A stretch of 64,000 nucleotides of DNA from Imbricaverruca yamaguchii. Its lineage: Eukaryota; Arthropoda; Thecostraca; Neoverrucidae. Location: NCBI GenBank assembly GCA_034440575.1, contig JAOTOL010001457.1, positions 1,055,458 to 1,119,457 of the forward strand, given 5' to 3'. Below, one piece after another: positions 34,659-46,495 of this stretch. A program made the position numbers and the translations under genes. The notes under the pieces are model-generated. The model had not been told where the DNA came from. It made no database searches and was given only the letters and a program-made list of their open reading frames with translations. Numbering within the stretch: position 1 is the first letter of the stretch; every line of letters begins with the position of its first letter.

Positions 34659-35486
34659 TTAACCCGTCCGGTCTCGGGGAGGGGTCTTCAACCGCCCCCT
34701 CAGATTTTTCGGGGATAGCGGACGAACGGCACGCGGCAGCGCGCCCAAATTTGTCATACCTTTTCCCACATCAATTTGACATGCTGATTCAAAATGTTTA
34801 TGTCAGATTATCTAGGGTCAACGAGTTTGGTCAACCGCCAACCTCCAAAAAAGTTAAATCAGTCGTCACGCTTTAACGGATACAGATATTTTAAAGAAAC
34901 TTTCAGCGTTTGTTTATCTTTACGGATGCAACAAAACGTACAGGTTGAATATTTCGTTGTTTTCGTTTTCGACTACATATAAATATTGCGTATTTGCCAT
35001 ATTGCAGTTCAAATACAGGATTCTTGCTAAAGTAAGCATTTTTTATTAGTGCAAGTTGACTTCCAACAACGTTTCTCGATCTGCTCTACCCATTAGAAAA
35101 TGAAAATGAAAGAAAGCTTTAAAACTCAAAATGTTTAAATAAAAAAATATTATTTTTGGGGGGACAAAAAATTATAACCCTGGTCGATTTCGCTGTCCTT
35201 TTCTCATTCCAAATAATTTTTTATCATATATCCTAAAGTGAACTCCCCGGAGTAAAAAACATAATGTAAGTCGTGAAAAGTCGTGAGAATCTAGCCCCCC
35301 TGGTGACGTCACTTTTGGGGAAGTTTCCTTTCAGGTGTGGACCCGGACCCTACTTGTCGAGCGCTTTCCGATGACACCTCTTTCGTTTTCGTGCGATGCT
35401 TATTTGGATTTTAGAGGGGTGTCTTCAACCGCCTCCCCCCCGAGACGGGGGTGTGAGGATTTGACCGGAAAGACGGCGCGGGTGAA
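34659..35486 (-). mobile_element. piggyBac-like non-autonomous DNA transposon, copy 3
   Basis: Inverted relative to copies 1 and 2. TTAACCCGTCCGGTCTCGGG stands at 34659 and the opposite end has decayed to GGGTGAAG near 35481-35487. The internal order mirrors copy 4. The short internal frame is interrupted by a stop where the other copies have Trp. Confidence 0.8.
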
Positions 35487-36278
35487 GCCATCATGTCCAA
35501 TGGCAGCTTAAACATTTTTTTGCATCGTCTCGATATCAACCCAAATAATATAAGCCCTTCCATCACGAATTGCAGAAGTTTGCGAAATTCAACATCCTTA
35601 AGTGGTTTTAGATGTCCTCCGTCTTGCGGTTGTATTCTATTACAAAGTGCTCTGCTCTGAAAATAAGAATATATTCCATGTTCATCACAAGATAATTGTA
35701 ATTATGACAGATATTGTGAACAGCCTTTGCTCTCAAGAACCATACGTCACAGTATAAATGTAATTCAACTCATGGAGGACGCCTCCCAGTTGTTCAGTCG
35801 TTCTCAAGATAATTTCGATGCATTAATTATTTGTTTTTATAAAAACTACAAAGGCTATCACGAATTCATGAAGGTGGTTTTGAAGCAAAGACGCAGCCAA
35901 TGGAGGAGGGAGGCAAGGGCTTGGCCTTTCTCTGGTCAACCAAAAATGCATTATATCAAACCCTTAGGGGGGGCTACTGCTTTCACGCACAGGTACAATT
36001 TCAGAAGCATGTCTAATTCTCCCAGGTATACTCCGTGAGCACACGTGCAGCGTATTTAGTGTACATTATTATCAACTGTAGCATTCAAACGTGTCCTAAG
36101 CCACCAGTTTTTCCGCTCAGCACTGTCTAATGCAAAGGCATACAATTTCTGCTTCATAGCCGCGGCTAGTAGGTCATCTGTAAAATCTTAAATAAGCAGG
36201 TCGAATATGTCGAATGACTGATTATTTTCATCTCATCTTACATAAAGACAGCGGTATAAATAGACTGATGTTTCGGCT
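35487..36278. other. no recognised gene
   Basis: No gene is recognised. A TATA-box-like TATAAATA lies at 36255-36262, 24 bp before the palindrome at 36279. Confidence 0.4.
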
Positions 36279-36326
36279 GTTCTTACTGTGGATGCATGTA
36301 CTAGTGCATGCATCTATAGTAAGAAC
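36279..36326. repeat. 48-bp palindrome with wobble-only mismatches
   Basis: GTTCTTACT pairs with AGTAAGAAC and GATGCATG with CATGCATC around a central ACTAGT. All four mismatched positions in the stem would be G-U pairs if read as RNA on the + strand, giving an unbroken 21-bp stem. As DNA it is an imperfect palindrome. Confidence 0.85.
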
Positions 36327-36539
36327 ATGCATGTAGCAGTAGGAAGTCTTTCCAATGCTATGTTGAAATGTATAAGAGACTGATGCATCAAATCAGAGAT
36401 TGACTATCATTATCGTGGCAGAACTCCGCTCGATAAATTCCGAAGTCGAGATCATTAAGCTGTTGCAGTTTTACAACCTCGTAATGCCTGTAAAGGGGCA
36501 CGATAATTTTACTTCTAAACAGGCGTTTCTTAATATTTC

Positions 36540-36716
36540 CTAACTACCGCAGTTGGAAATTAATCCTGTCACCACACGTACCGTTTCTCGCGATTCAGTT
36601 ACAATTTTAGTCTTCTTTTCACTCGGCGAACATTGTGCTAAATCCTTCACGGTGTTTTCGATGCTGTTTAGTTGGTCCTCGAAGTGGGTTTCCGTAGAGG
36701 CTGAAATTGATGGACG
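36540..36716 (-). other. coding-like segment, duplicate A
   Basis: A reverse-strand frame of 58 codons with TETHFEDQLNSIENTVKDLA and SPSEKK. It aligns in the same frame with the segment at 36822-37097. Many differences fall at third positions (for example ACC/ACT, CAA/CAG, CTA/CTG, AAG/AAA), and the main gap is 6 bp. It stops at TAG where the partner has TGG. GTACGTG, a donor-like sequence, follows ...GAAACG. It may be an old exon or transposon ORF piece; the function is unknown. Confidence 0.35.
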
Positions 36717-36821
36717 TTAAAAAAACCCATGTCACAATCGGCACATGGACTTGGGTTGTAAGGGATATATGTCTTTACAAAAGCATTCTAACTGACGCTT
36801 TGTTCTTGGTTGAAAATATTT

Positions 36822-37097
36822 TTAGGTACGTGCTTCGTTTGTATTTCTTAATATTTTCCATCCACCATATTTGGAAGTGTATGCTTTCATTCCCCGTGTC
36901 GATTTGATCGATTCAGTAGCAATTTCAATCCTTTTTTCACTCGGCGAATCTTGTGCTGAATCTTTCACGGTGTTTTCTATTCTGTTCAGCTGGCCCTCGG
37001 AGTGAGTTTCCGTTCTGCTGGGAGCTGAATTTGATGGGCATGTAAGGTCACCATCGTCTCTGTCATGCAGGCTAGCACGACTGCCCTGCAAGTACAT
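36822..37097 (-). other. coding-like segment, duplicate B
   Basis: A 91-codon reverse-strand frame containing TETHSEGQLNRIENTVKDSA, SPSEKRIEIATES and SKYGGWKILRNT. It is the longer member of the pair with 36540-36716, about 330 bp apart. The LNRIENTVKD stretch could form a short coiled coil. A TTCAG acceptor-like site precedes the conserved part. I recognise no family. Confidence 0.35.
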
Positions 37098-38331
37098 TAT
37101 ATTTCATAGGTTTGTACACTGAACATGATTCATAGTCATTTGTCAATTATGAAAGATGTATTGCTTAATACCTTTGAATGGCTGAAGGCAAAGTACACAA
37201 TGAACGCAATGCAAATTAAAGGAATTGTTCATCAGTAATTATTTACATACACACTACCAACTTATACCTTCATGGATACCATGAATGTTTAGACAACTCT
37301 ACCGCGCCAACGCCGAAACCACTTCAGATCGAATCGCTAGTCAAGCACTGGAATGTACCATAAGTTCACTCACACGCATCGACATTTCACTTCGACAATT
37401 GCTAACGGGCTGTGCCAGGTCAATCCCGACAATTGACAGCCTCACATGGGTATAGGTGGTTTTGTGGGTACAACATTTAATTATTTATACTTTGCTACTT
37501 TTATAAGTACAACTGCTTGCAGATAATTTCTATCCCAATAGGAATGTTGCAAATTATCTCTAATTTCCAAATCCGGCCGCATACATATTCTGCAATAGAT
37601 GCCTTGTTGGAAATGGTCCTGTACGGTCACTATAAATCAATTTAGTTTAGCTCCTCTGGATAGTCTTTAGATCTTCAGCAGAAATATCGCATAGTCTAAT
37701 AATATTTGCAGCATGATATGTCCAGCATCTGAGCTAATTAGCAACACATGTGAAGACTACCATTTCGGCGAAGTTTCCCCACCCGGGAAGTGAGCCAATG
37801 ACACACGACGGGCACTTCTGGAGCAGCCTCCAGATCAAGCAAGGAGGACGGGGGGGGGGCTGTCTCCGTGCCAGCAGCAGGTCATGAGTGGAAGTGGATG
37901 TATGCCAAAGGTAGCACGTCACGGCCTTCTATGCATACCAATTAGCGGTCAACTTCCTGCCGGTGATGGTAGCTCTTCCTTTCCGGGAGCGGCGCCGTCT
38001 CCGGCTGCGTGCACGGATCTTGGTGTGCACAGGCGGTGGGGGCAGAACACTGCGGCCAGCTACACCAGCACACATCGTCCGACATGCGAGGTGCTCCATG
38101 GTCTCTGCTCAGGAGCGAGGGACGGTTGACGCCGTACAGCAATGACATTGTTTAGGAGCAATATGCTTGTGGCACTGTACATCAATGGAAGGCTTAAAGT
38201 TCAGGGGATGAGTGTACAAGGTGCAGTATCTAATTTCCCCGAATGTTACTGATGCCAGCGTTACCTCTATTTTCTCGTAAAATGTATCTCTATATTACCA
38301 TGCGCGATCGATGAGGTATTCTGTCCACGGG

Positions 38332-38333
<2 letters not shown>
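37098..38333. other. no recognised gene
   Basis: Nothing is recognised. A run of nine G lies near 37850. Confidence 0.4.

Positions 38334-38423
<90 letters not shown>
38334..38423. repeat. (TA)45 microsatellite
   Basis: A clean 90-bp run of alternating A and T, followed at 38424-38482 by three copies of GAGTGTGCATATG-type words. Confidence 0.95.
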
Positions 38424-38426
<3 letters not shown>

Positions 38427-38482
38427 TGTGCATATGAGTGCAACGAGTGTGCATATGCGTGAGTGTGCATATGAGTGCAACG

Positions 38483-39607
38483 CGCATAAGGAAAGCTAAA
38501 AGAAGAAAGTAAGCTGGATTATCTTGTCCGAGGAGGAATGTCATTATGGCTGGGAGGCAACACGGGGGAATAATATGTGTTCTATGGTCTTTGTTATTTG
38601 GTGCTGTTGATATTGTCCTGATATAGACAGTACGCCAGATGGCAGGAAAAGAAGTTCTGCTCGCTCGCTCCATGACTGTGCGAAGCATCCATACCAGCAT
38701 CATATCACATCCCTGCCAGTTGCAGACCGGTAATTCTGACCAGATTCTGGATCCGACCGGCGATTCTATGCCGAATTCCACGGCGCTTTCATTCCATTCC
38801 ACGGCTACGGCAGATCGTACGCACGACGGTCGCCACTCGGGACCGTCGCTGTCCGCAGCACCGCGACTGGCAGCGGTGTCGACGCGTGGCTCCCGACGGT
38901 GGCGGCGACGGGCGCCAGCTCCTCTTTGACGTCTCCCCTCGTCATGGTGAACCGGCAGCGACGAGCCGAGAGCGGGCCCGCTGGACATCGTCGCCGCCGT
39001 CGAGCGCCGTCACCCCGCGGACGCTCCAGCACGGCTCGGGCCGGCACCTGCCGCCGCGTCGCCGCCGACGAGGTCGTCAGTCGTCGCCGCCGCCGTGTGG
39101 GCCGACCCGTCACCTCCGCCGCTGGCACAAATTGTTGCCCCTGTCGCCAATCATGGCAACCGGCCCAGTAAGTGGCGCATGCAATATGTAGTGGGTCAAT
39201 TGTAGATCTGCCGCGTTTAATGATAACCTGGATAAATCACTTCTCACCGTCCGAGGCACGCGATGCCATCACCGCATAAGAAATGAAGCGTTGCCTCGTC
39301 GGCTGCGTTTTGTGCGTGCCACAATGTGGGTGCCTCGGTACGGATGCAATGGCATTGACTCATGGCATGACATCCACGATATGATGTCCGTCTCGGTGTG
39401 GATGTCACGGTATGAAGTTCACGGCAACTATGCCGTAGTAGAGACGGTTTGGTTATGGGTGGTACGAACTCCACGGAATGGACTCCACGATATGGACTCC
39501 GTGGCATGCACTCAATTATATGGACGCCACGACATGAAAACCACCATATGGACGCCGTGGTATGAACTTTACCACTTTTGCGTCAATGCATGCATGCCTT
39601 TACATTG
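38483..39607. other. no recognised gene; GC-rich island and worn repeats
   Basis: The part 38800-39130 is GC-rich with overlapping open frames on both strands (up to 107 codons). From about 39340 to 39560, words such as GGACTCCACGATATGG and CCACGGTATG recur irregularly and look like the worn edge of the next array. Confidence 0.4.
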
Positions 39608-40122
39608 ACTCTTGGTATAGATGGCACGGTATGGACTCTTGGTATGGATGGCGCGGTATGGACTCCTGGTAGGGATGGCACGGTATGACCTCCTGATATG
39701 GATGACACGATACTGACTCCTTGTATGGATGGCACGAGATGGACTTCTGGTATGAATGCCACGGTACGGACTCCTCGTATGGATGGCACGATATGGACTC
39801 CTGGTATGGATGGCACGGTATGGACTCCTGCTATGAATGCCATAGTGCAGTCACCCGGTATGGATGCTGCGGTATGTACTCCTAGTATGGATGTCACAGT
39901 GTGGACTTATGCTATGAGTGTCACGGTATAGACTCCTGGTGTGGATGCCACGGTATGGACTCCTGGTGTGGATGCCACACTATGCACTAATGTTATGGAT
40001 GTCGCGGTATGGACCCGAGGTACGGATGTTACGGTATCAACCTATGTTATCCATGCCTCGGACCAGAGGTATGGATGCCATGGTGTGGACTCGCGGGATG
40101 GATGCAACAAAGCGGACTTCTA
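39608..40122 (+). repeat. 27-bp minisatellite, about 19 degenerate copies
   Basis: A 27-bp unit of the form GGTATGGATGGCACGGTATG with GACTCCT, about 19 copies, many substitutions but few length changes. The + frame gives MDGTVWTPG nonapeptides and the reverse strand gives VHTVPSIPG. Length is kept at multiples of 27 nearly to the end of the array. Confidence 0.9.
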
Positions 40123-40366
40123 GCCCTGTCGCCACCTGATCAGACACACTGCACTTGCTGCTGTCGGAATGACGTTAGCCGCCTGCCTCGCGAGCACCGC
40201 TGACGCACGCTCTTGGGCAGATGGACACATCAGCAGCTGTGACATTACTTGAGCCACGAGCTTTGCTCTTCAAGCGGTCCACGCGTCGACACCGACGCAG
40301 ACTTCGGTGGCACGATGCACCTGATCGAAAAACAACGCGGTTTGTGCATCACGACACTGTGCCGTG
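40123..40366. other. spacer between two minisatellites
   Basis: Unique sequence with nothing recognised. Confidence 0.4.
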
Positions 40367-40797
40367 CAGTTGCGCTGGTTGGCAGCCGCAGTGGCGCTGG
40401 TTGGCAGCCGCAGTGGTGCTGGTTGGCAGCCGCAGTGGCGCTGGATGGCAGCCGCAGTGGCGCTGGTTGGCAGCCGCAGTGGCGCTGGTTGGCAGCCGCA
40501 GTGGTGCTGGTTGGCAGCCGCAGTGGCGCTGGATGGCAGCCGCAGTGGCGCTGGATAGCAGCCGCAGTGGCGCTGGTTGGCTGCCGCAGTGATGCTGGTT
40601 GGCAGCCGCAGTGGCGCTGGATGGCAGCCGCAGTGGCGCTGGTTGGCAGCTGCAGTGGCGCTGGTTGGCAGCCGCAGTGGCGCTGGTTGGCAGCTGCAGT
40701 GGCGCTGGTTGGCAGCCGCAGTGGCGCTGGTTGGCAGCCGCAGGGGCGCTGGTTGGCAGCCGCAGTGGCGCTGGTTGGTGGCCGCAGTGGCGCTGGA
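40367..40797 (+). repeat. 22-bp minisatellite, about 19 copies
   Basis: A 22-bp unit, GGCGCTGGTTGGCAGCCGCA plus GT. Variants are GTGCTGG, GGATGG and CAGCTGCAG. As 22 is not a multiple of 3, every frame cycles through a 22-residue peptide over three units, all stop-free on both strands. Confidence 0.95.
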
Positions 40798-40984
40798 TCA
40801 CAGCTCGCTAATATGCTGGATCGCTTGATTAATGGTCGCCGCGTGCCCACGCGCGTCGGTCATTGTATAAAAGGCGTGTTTGTGTACATGTCGAGCGCCC
40901 GTGGCGACGAAGCGTTGGCTCGTGCATCAATGACGGTGCCGTCAGGCGAGTCGTTCTGTCGCCAGCAGCGCCGCAAACACTGAC

Positions 40985-41195
40985 GTCAGAGCGGGCAGTC
41001 GTCGTCCTCTGAGACTCGCTCAGGTCGGTGACTTCAGCAGATCCGGACCTCAGAGCGGACAGTCGTCGTCCTCTGAGGTGGTGTCGCTCGGTGAGGTCGG
41101 GGACCTCGGCAGGCCCGGACCTCAAAGCGGGCGGTCGTCGTCCTCTGAGGTGGTGTCGCTCGGTGAGGTCGGGGATTTCGGCAGACCTGGCAGCG
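40985..41195 (+). repeat. 64-72-bp tandem repeat, three copies
   Basis: GTCGTCGTCCTCTGAG recurs about 64 and then 72 bp apart, with a CTCGGTGAGGTCGGGGA-type segment in each unit. Confidence 0.85.
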
Positions 41196-41871
41196 CAGCC
41201 AGAGCGCCTTATCGCACTAGTTGACCTGGGGTGACCAAATGTAAGCGGACTCCGAGCCGAAGCTGGATTTTATCGCATGGCGGTCGTGTCGACTTTGTCG
41301 GGCTGTTCGTTAGCTTGTAGGGTTGCCACAAACGTAAACATTTGGCGGAAGTCAGCCACTAGTGCGGATGGACGGAGGCCATGGCTGACAGCTGGCGACC
41401 GGATATCACCACCAATCCTCTCTGTTTATCAGATTCATGCCAGTTTGCCAACGCGTCACTTGGGGCCACTTGGAGATGACCGGTATTCCCGGATCTGTTC
41501 AGGCTCTCTGTGACATATTTGTTCGGGCTGGTGGGTTTTCTTGCGACCATTGGCCGATCAGGATCGCCACTGGATATTTCAAGGCAATATGCGAAATCTA
41601 GCTCGAGCGCGTGCACAGCCTTGGCGCCACGTCAGTGGGCGAGCATTTCAAAACCGTCATCACGCCTTGTGATTGTGTCAGATAATAGACCCGACGCAAC
41701 AACACTTGAAACCGTGTCGCTTCCACTGTGTTCACGCACCGCTGACCCTCACCTGGCTGTGAGACCGTCACCGTCGCCAGCTGAGCGATCGCCCACCGCC
41801 TGATCAGCCGCAATGGCCCTGCGGCGGAGCCGGCTGACGGCGGGCCGCACTGCTCGCTCGGTGTCAATACT
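41196..41871. other. no recognised gene
   Basis: No gene or repeat is recognised. The sequence becomes GC-rich towards the following array. Confidence 0.4.
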
Positions 41872-42520
41872 CAGGCGGCCCGACCAGCTCTGATCACACA
41901 CAATACCCAGACGGCCCGACCAGCTCTGATCACACACAATACCCAGGCGGCCCGACCAGCTCTGGTTACACACAACACCCAGACGGCCCGACCAGCTCTG
42001 GTCACACACAATACCCAGACGGCCCGACCAGCTCTGGTCACACACAATACCCAGGCGGCCCGACCAGCTCTGGTCACACACAATACCCAGGCGGCCCGAC
42101 CAGCTCTGGTCACACACAATACCCAGACGGCCCGACCAGCTCTGGTCACACACAATACCCAGACGGCCCGACCAGCTCTGGTCACACACAATACCCAGAC
42201 GGCCCGACCAGCTCTGATCACACACAATACCCAGGCGGCCCGACCAGCTCTGGTTACACACAACACCCAGACGGCCCGACCAGCTCTGGTCACACACAAT
42301 ACCCAGACGGCCCGACCAGCTCTGGTCACACACAATACCTAGGCGGCCCAACCAGCTCTGGTCACACACAATGCCCAAACGGCCCGACCAGCTCTGGTCA
42401 CACACAATACCCAGACGGCCCGACCAGCTCTGGTCACACACAATACCCAGACGGCCCGACCAGCTCTGGTCACACACAATACCCAGACGGCCCGACCAGC
42501 TCTGGTCACACACAATCCGC
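41872..42520 (+). repeat. 36-bp minisatellite, 18 copies
   Basis: Eighteen highly similar copies of a 36-bp unit with CGGCCCGACCAGCTCTGGTC followed by ACACACAATACCCAGA. A rare unit with GGTTACACACAACACC occurs twice, 288 bp (eight units) apart (41963 and 42251), with matching neighbours, so a block of eight units was duplicated. The reverse strand gives a dodecapeptide SGRLGIVCDQSW repeated without stops. Confidence 0.95.
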
Positions 42521-42554
42521 GGCATGGTGCATCCGCCATACCCGGGATTAGTCA

Positions 42555-42940
42555 ATTTTTTATTGTTTAAAAAAAAAAAAAAATTTAATAGATTTAATCC
42601 GAGTTGTTGCTGGGGTGGCTTGAGGAGCCAGGGCTCTATTGCTAAGCATAGCTTGTTGCGTGAACCCTGGCCCCACCACCCGATCCATGAACTCTAGTTC
42701 AACGGCAGAATTTAGACCGAAAGTTTAACGTGCCGCCAATGCACCCACGGCGGCCCGACCAGCTCGTCCCCGACCTTATCGGGCCAGCGCCAACTGACAC
42801 TCCCGGCTGGGGGCTAAATGCGAGCGCGCGAAGCGACTCGAACCCTGTGTTGCCAGTACAGGGAGACCAGTACAGGCCAGCGCTCTAACCAACTGAGCTA
42901 CCGGGGCGGCAGCCAACTGAGCTACCGGGGCGGTAGATGC
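42555..42940 (-). mobile_element. tRNA-derived SINE (or SINE-like pseudogene)
   Basis: On the reverse strand the head reads CCCCGGTAGCTCAGTTGGTT then AGAGCG, a clear tRNA A box, and later CAGGGTTCGAGTC, a B box. The first ~24 bp of the head are present twice (42895-42940). The spacing between the boxes is longer than in a normal tRNA and the anticodon arm does not fold properly, so this is not a tRNA gene. A body of about 250 bp follows, ending in an A/T homopolymer run at 42570-42585. The body contains GGCCCGACCAGCTC, also the core of the adjacent 36-bp minisatellite. Confidence 0.75.
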
Positions 42941-44061
42941 GACCTCATTTTGCAAGCCGCTAACATTGTCGCATTGAAATCAGTGCAAACAGCCCAAACC
43001 TTTATACATCGACTTATTCTGCCCCCCCCCCCCCGCTTATGGTATGCCTGTGGTGTTTACCTTGCAGCACATGCATGTACATTTACAGTGTGCAGCTGTG
43101 CTTATGCCCGGCGGAGCCGTGCTGTGACTGCCGTCGTTGTGGTTTAGAGCAACAGCCATCATTCAGCATCATCATGTGTGCTGAGAGCACAGCAACAACC
43201 GCGGTGGACGATGGCGAGCACCTCCTCGCTGCAGATGCCGGCAGACGCGCCGCAGCCAACGGCCAAGTCTGTGCCGTAGCGATTCCTCGATACTAGTTTG
43301 TTCTGATGCTGTGTGCTATCATGATGTGCTGTGAGGTAATTCCCTGCGTTGTGCATTGTCTATGGGTAGGAGCGGTGGAGAGCGCTGTCCTTGTTTTGTG
43401 AGCGCCTACTTAGATTTGTATTATTGAAGTACAAGGTGTATATATACCTCATAGTGCATTATAAATGTGAGAAGATGTGCATTGGTGCAGACCCTTATAT
43501 GCATAAAAGGAATGCCTGCAGCTTTAAACACTTGTAACGGGGGGATCAGGAAGATCTATTTCTCAAGGCTTTGGATCTTTTGCACTAATTATAATGTGAC
43601 ATCAGATCAAACCAAAAGCATCTCTAACACTTCATGTAAACAATTAACACAACTGAAGGCCGAACACTAGTACCACAGAGCGCATGCTACAGACTTCTGC
43701 GGCATCCTCGGTCGGCTCTGTCAAACTGAGACAGAAGCAAACTCACTCGGGTACATCACATTCAAGCAACTGAACTCATGCATAGATGAACAACTGCCTC
43801 ATTTTTGGTGGCTGTGCTGTGCTCATCCATTAAAAGACTGGGGAGCAATGTAGCTTGGTGTCATAAAGCTAATTGCGCTTTACAGTCCAGATCATCTCGT
43901 CAAATTGAGGCCATCACCGGAGGAGTATTCGTCAACAAAGTCTCCCCAACGGCTAGCAACGGTGAACCGGTCAACGCTCACAAAGGCGAAGGGCAGTGAC
44001 GTCCCCATCCTCCCTCCCGCTTGTGATGGTGCCTGCCTTGAAACGCTTTGAGTCAGGACCA
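42941..44061. other. no recognised gene
   Basis: A C run lies at about 43022-43035. No gene or repeat is recognised. Confidence 0.4.
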
Positions 44062-44912
44062 GTAACCCGTCCCGTCTCGGGGGGGGGGGGTCTTCAACCG
44101 CCCCCCTCAGGGTTTCGCGGATAGCGGACGAACAGCCTCGCGGCAGCGCGCCCAAATTTGGCATACCTTTTCCCACATCAATTTGACGTGCTAATTCAAA
44201 ATTTTTAGGTCAGGTCATCTAGGGTCAACGAGTTAGTCACGGTCAAGTGAGATGACCTCCAAGAAAGTTAAACCAGTCGTCGCGCTTTAACGGATGCAGA
44301 TATTGTATTGAAACTTTCAGCGATTGCTTATCTTTACGGATGCAACAAAACATCCGAGTTTAATTTTTCTTTTTTTTTCGCTTTTTACTACATATAAATT
44401 TTGCGTATTTTCCATATTGCAGTTCATACACAGGATTATGGCTAAAGTAAGCAATTATTATTAGGGCAAGTTGACTTTCAACAACGTTTCTCGGCCTGCT
44501 CTACCCATTAGGAAGGGAAAATTAAAGAAAACTTGAAAACTCAAAACTTTTAAATTAAAAAAAAATATATTTTGGGGGGCCAATACAAATTATAGCCCTG
44601 GTCAATTTCGCTGTCCTTTCCTCATTCCAAATAAATTTTGTTTTTCATATATCCCACAAAATGAACTCCCCAGAGTAAAAAACATAATGTAAGTCGTGAA
44701 AAGTCGTGAAAATATAGCCCCCCTGGTGACGTCACTTTTGGGGAATTTCTTTTTTGGGGTGGACCCGGACCCTACTCGTCGAGCGCTTTCCGATGACACC
44801 TCCTTCGTTTTCGTGTGATGCTTAGTTTGGATTTTTTAAGGGGGAGGGTCTTTAACCGCCACCGCCCCGAGACGGGGTGGGAGGATTTGACAAGAAAGAC
44901 GGCGCGGGTTAA
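44062..44912 (-). mobile_element. piggyBac-like non-autonomous DNA transposon, copy 4
   Basis: An 851-bp inverted copy. GTAACCCGTCCCGTCTCGGG opens at 44062 (TTAA decayed to GTAA) and the far end reads GACGGCGCGGGTTAA, ending at 44912. All landmarks of the family are present in reverse order, including the TGACGTCA-like site near 44729 and G-runs inside both ends. It is the best preserved copy together with copy 1. Confidence 0.8.
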
Positions 44913-46324
44913 GACGCCTGCAAAATCTGCCGGTTCAGATCGTGCGTGGTGTATCACATGTCCTGAAGGAAGGTTAGTCAGATGTGTTGAGCAGTGGTTT
45001 GAATAAGGCGGGGACTAGGGACTGAAGTCCCTCGCCCGTGATAACCAATTGTTTGTGTCGCCAATGTTTCATGACAAACTTCAGGGAATAGTTCTTAATC
45101 ATATTTGCCACCAACAAGGGCGACCGCGTGGCAAACTTTGTCAACTTCACTTCTGTTTGCCGCGAGCTGTGTTAGCCCGGCTTTGACCCCGTGTAAAATT
45201 ACATGGAACACGAACAGGCTGCCGAAATGAATTCGCCCTACAGTTCGAAATATCCCTGCTCTCCTTCCCGTTGATATTAACGAATCTAGACTAGTCCCAA
45301 GCAACGCAATCTGTCACAGCTTTTGAAGGCATGTGAAGGTATAAGGAAAGTAGAATCGGAAAATAATTGGTTTCTTGATGTGCCGTTATTCTGTGGGAGG
45401 AAGCGTGGGCGCAATGTTTTTGTTCCTTGCCTGACATTTTAATGCACTTCCTGAAAGATGAAGTTGCTTCGCGAAGGGGATCCGGAAACCGAAGCCTCCT
45501 GTGAGTCTCTACATATAATACAGCACCCTTAGTCTGTAGCGATCAACTGCAGGACACTTGGTAACTGAGTTCGAAATGCACGACAATGAGAGCAGACCAT
45601 ACAGTTTACTGTTCTCCATACACCACTTCGTATGGGGTCATGCTATGAAGTTGGGACGCTTTTCTCTAGCTAAGTCGTTCTAACCATGTATTATATCAAG
45701 CGAAGAACATAATCACGGTGTTTTAACACTAATCCCTCTGAGATGATGCAAAATGTCATCAGATGGATTAATTATTCACTGTTGCCGAGGTATGCGAATA
45801 ATATACAATTGCCACCTCTGTTTTTGTGAATGCCTAAATATATTAATTTGCGAAAAGTTTGAAATAGCGTGAGACGAATGCGGCGAGAGCCATTTTGAGA
45901 GATGTACCTGAATCTGGAGAGATGTAACTTCTTGCAATGCTTTAGTGATCCACCTAACACGACCCTTACTCGTATTTGTTTGTTGTGTTTTGTGTATTCT
46001 ATAGGTATATCATACACTAGTGTCTGCAGTATATCACGCACTTGGTGCCAATGGACTGGGTTCAATTTGTTTGCATAAGCTATAGGTATTTGAACCAATA
46101 GTGTATAATTAGGTTATTACCACATGGTGTGCTATCCAAATAGCAATAGTATGTTGCGTTTGTACGGAGGGTTAGGAGATGCAGATAATTGTGTTTATGA
46201 TGGGCAATGTCTTGTATTTTATGGTGTGCAATGGCTTGGCGATAAAGTATAAACAATTATACATGTAATCGTGAAAAGATAGGCGGAAAGCAGCCTAGTA
46301 AGGATTTGGCGAGGACATGCAATA
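44913..46324. other. no recognised gene
   Basis: No gene is recognised. A reverse-strand frame of 108 codons at 45772-46098 is unassigned. Confidence 0.4.
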
Positions 46325-46495
46325 CCCAAGGTGGGCGGTCTGTGGGGAAGGAGCCGTCTTCCAACCGAGGTGTTCTGTGTTCGAGTCTCGCCTGTCGCCA
46401 CTCTTCGTCCGCGCCCAAACGGCCTGGGGAATTGGCGACCCAATCCCATCCAACAGACGACACATCGCAAAACCAAAACCACCGCCACATCTAGC
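46325..46495 (+). mobile_element. SINE-like copy related to 34410-34598
   Basis: GGTCTGTGGGGAAGGAGCCG then TCTTCCAACCGAGG and GTGTTCGAGTCTCGCCTGTC align in order with the reverse-strand SINE at 34423-34585. The end, CGCAAAACCAAAACCACCGCC, resembles its AAAGCCAATAACCACC tail. The B box is convincing. Boundaries and target duplication are not clear. Confidence 0.5.

Noticed and set aside
36279..36326. microRNA precursor
   Set aside because: The terminal loop is only about 6 nt and the stem about 21 bp, too small for a typical precursor; kept as a structural finding only.
42820..42940. Intact tRNA gene on the reverse strand
   Set aside because: A and B boxes are clear, but the spacing is too long, the anticodon arm does not fold and the head is duplicated; a SINE fits better.
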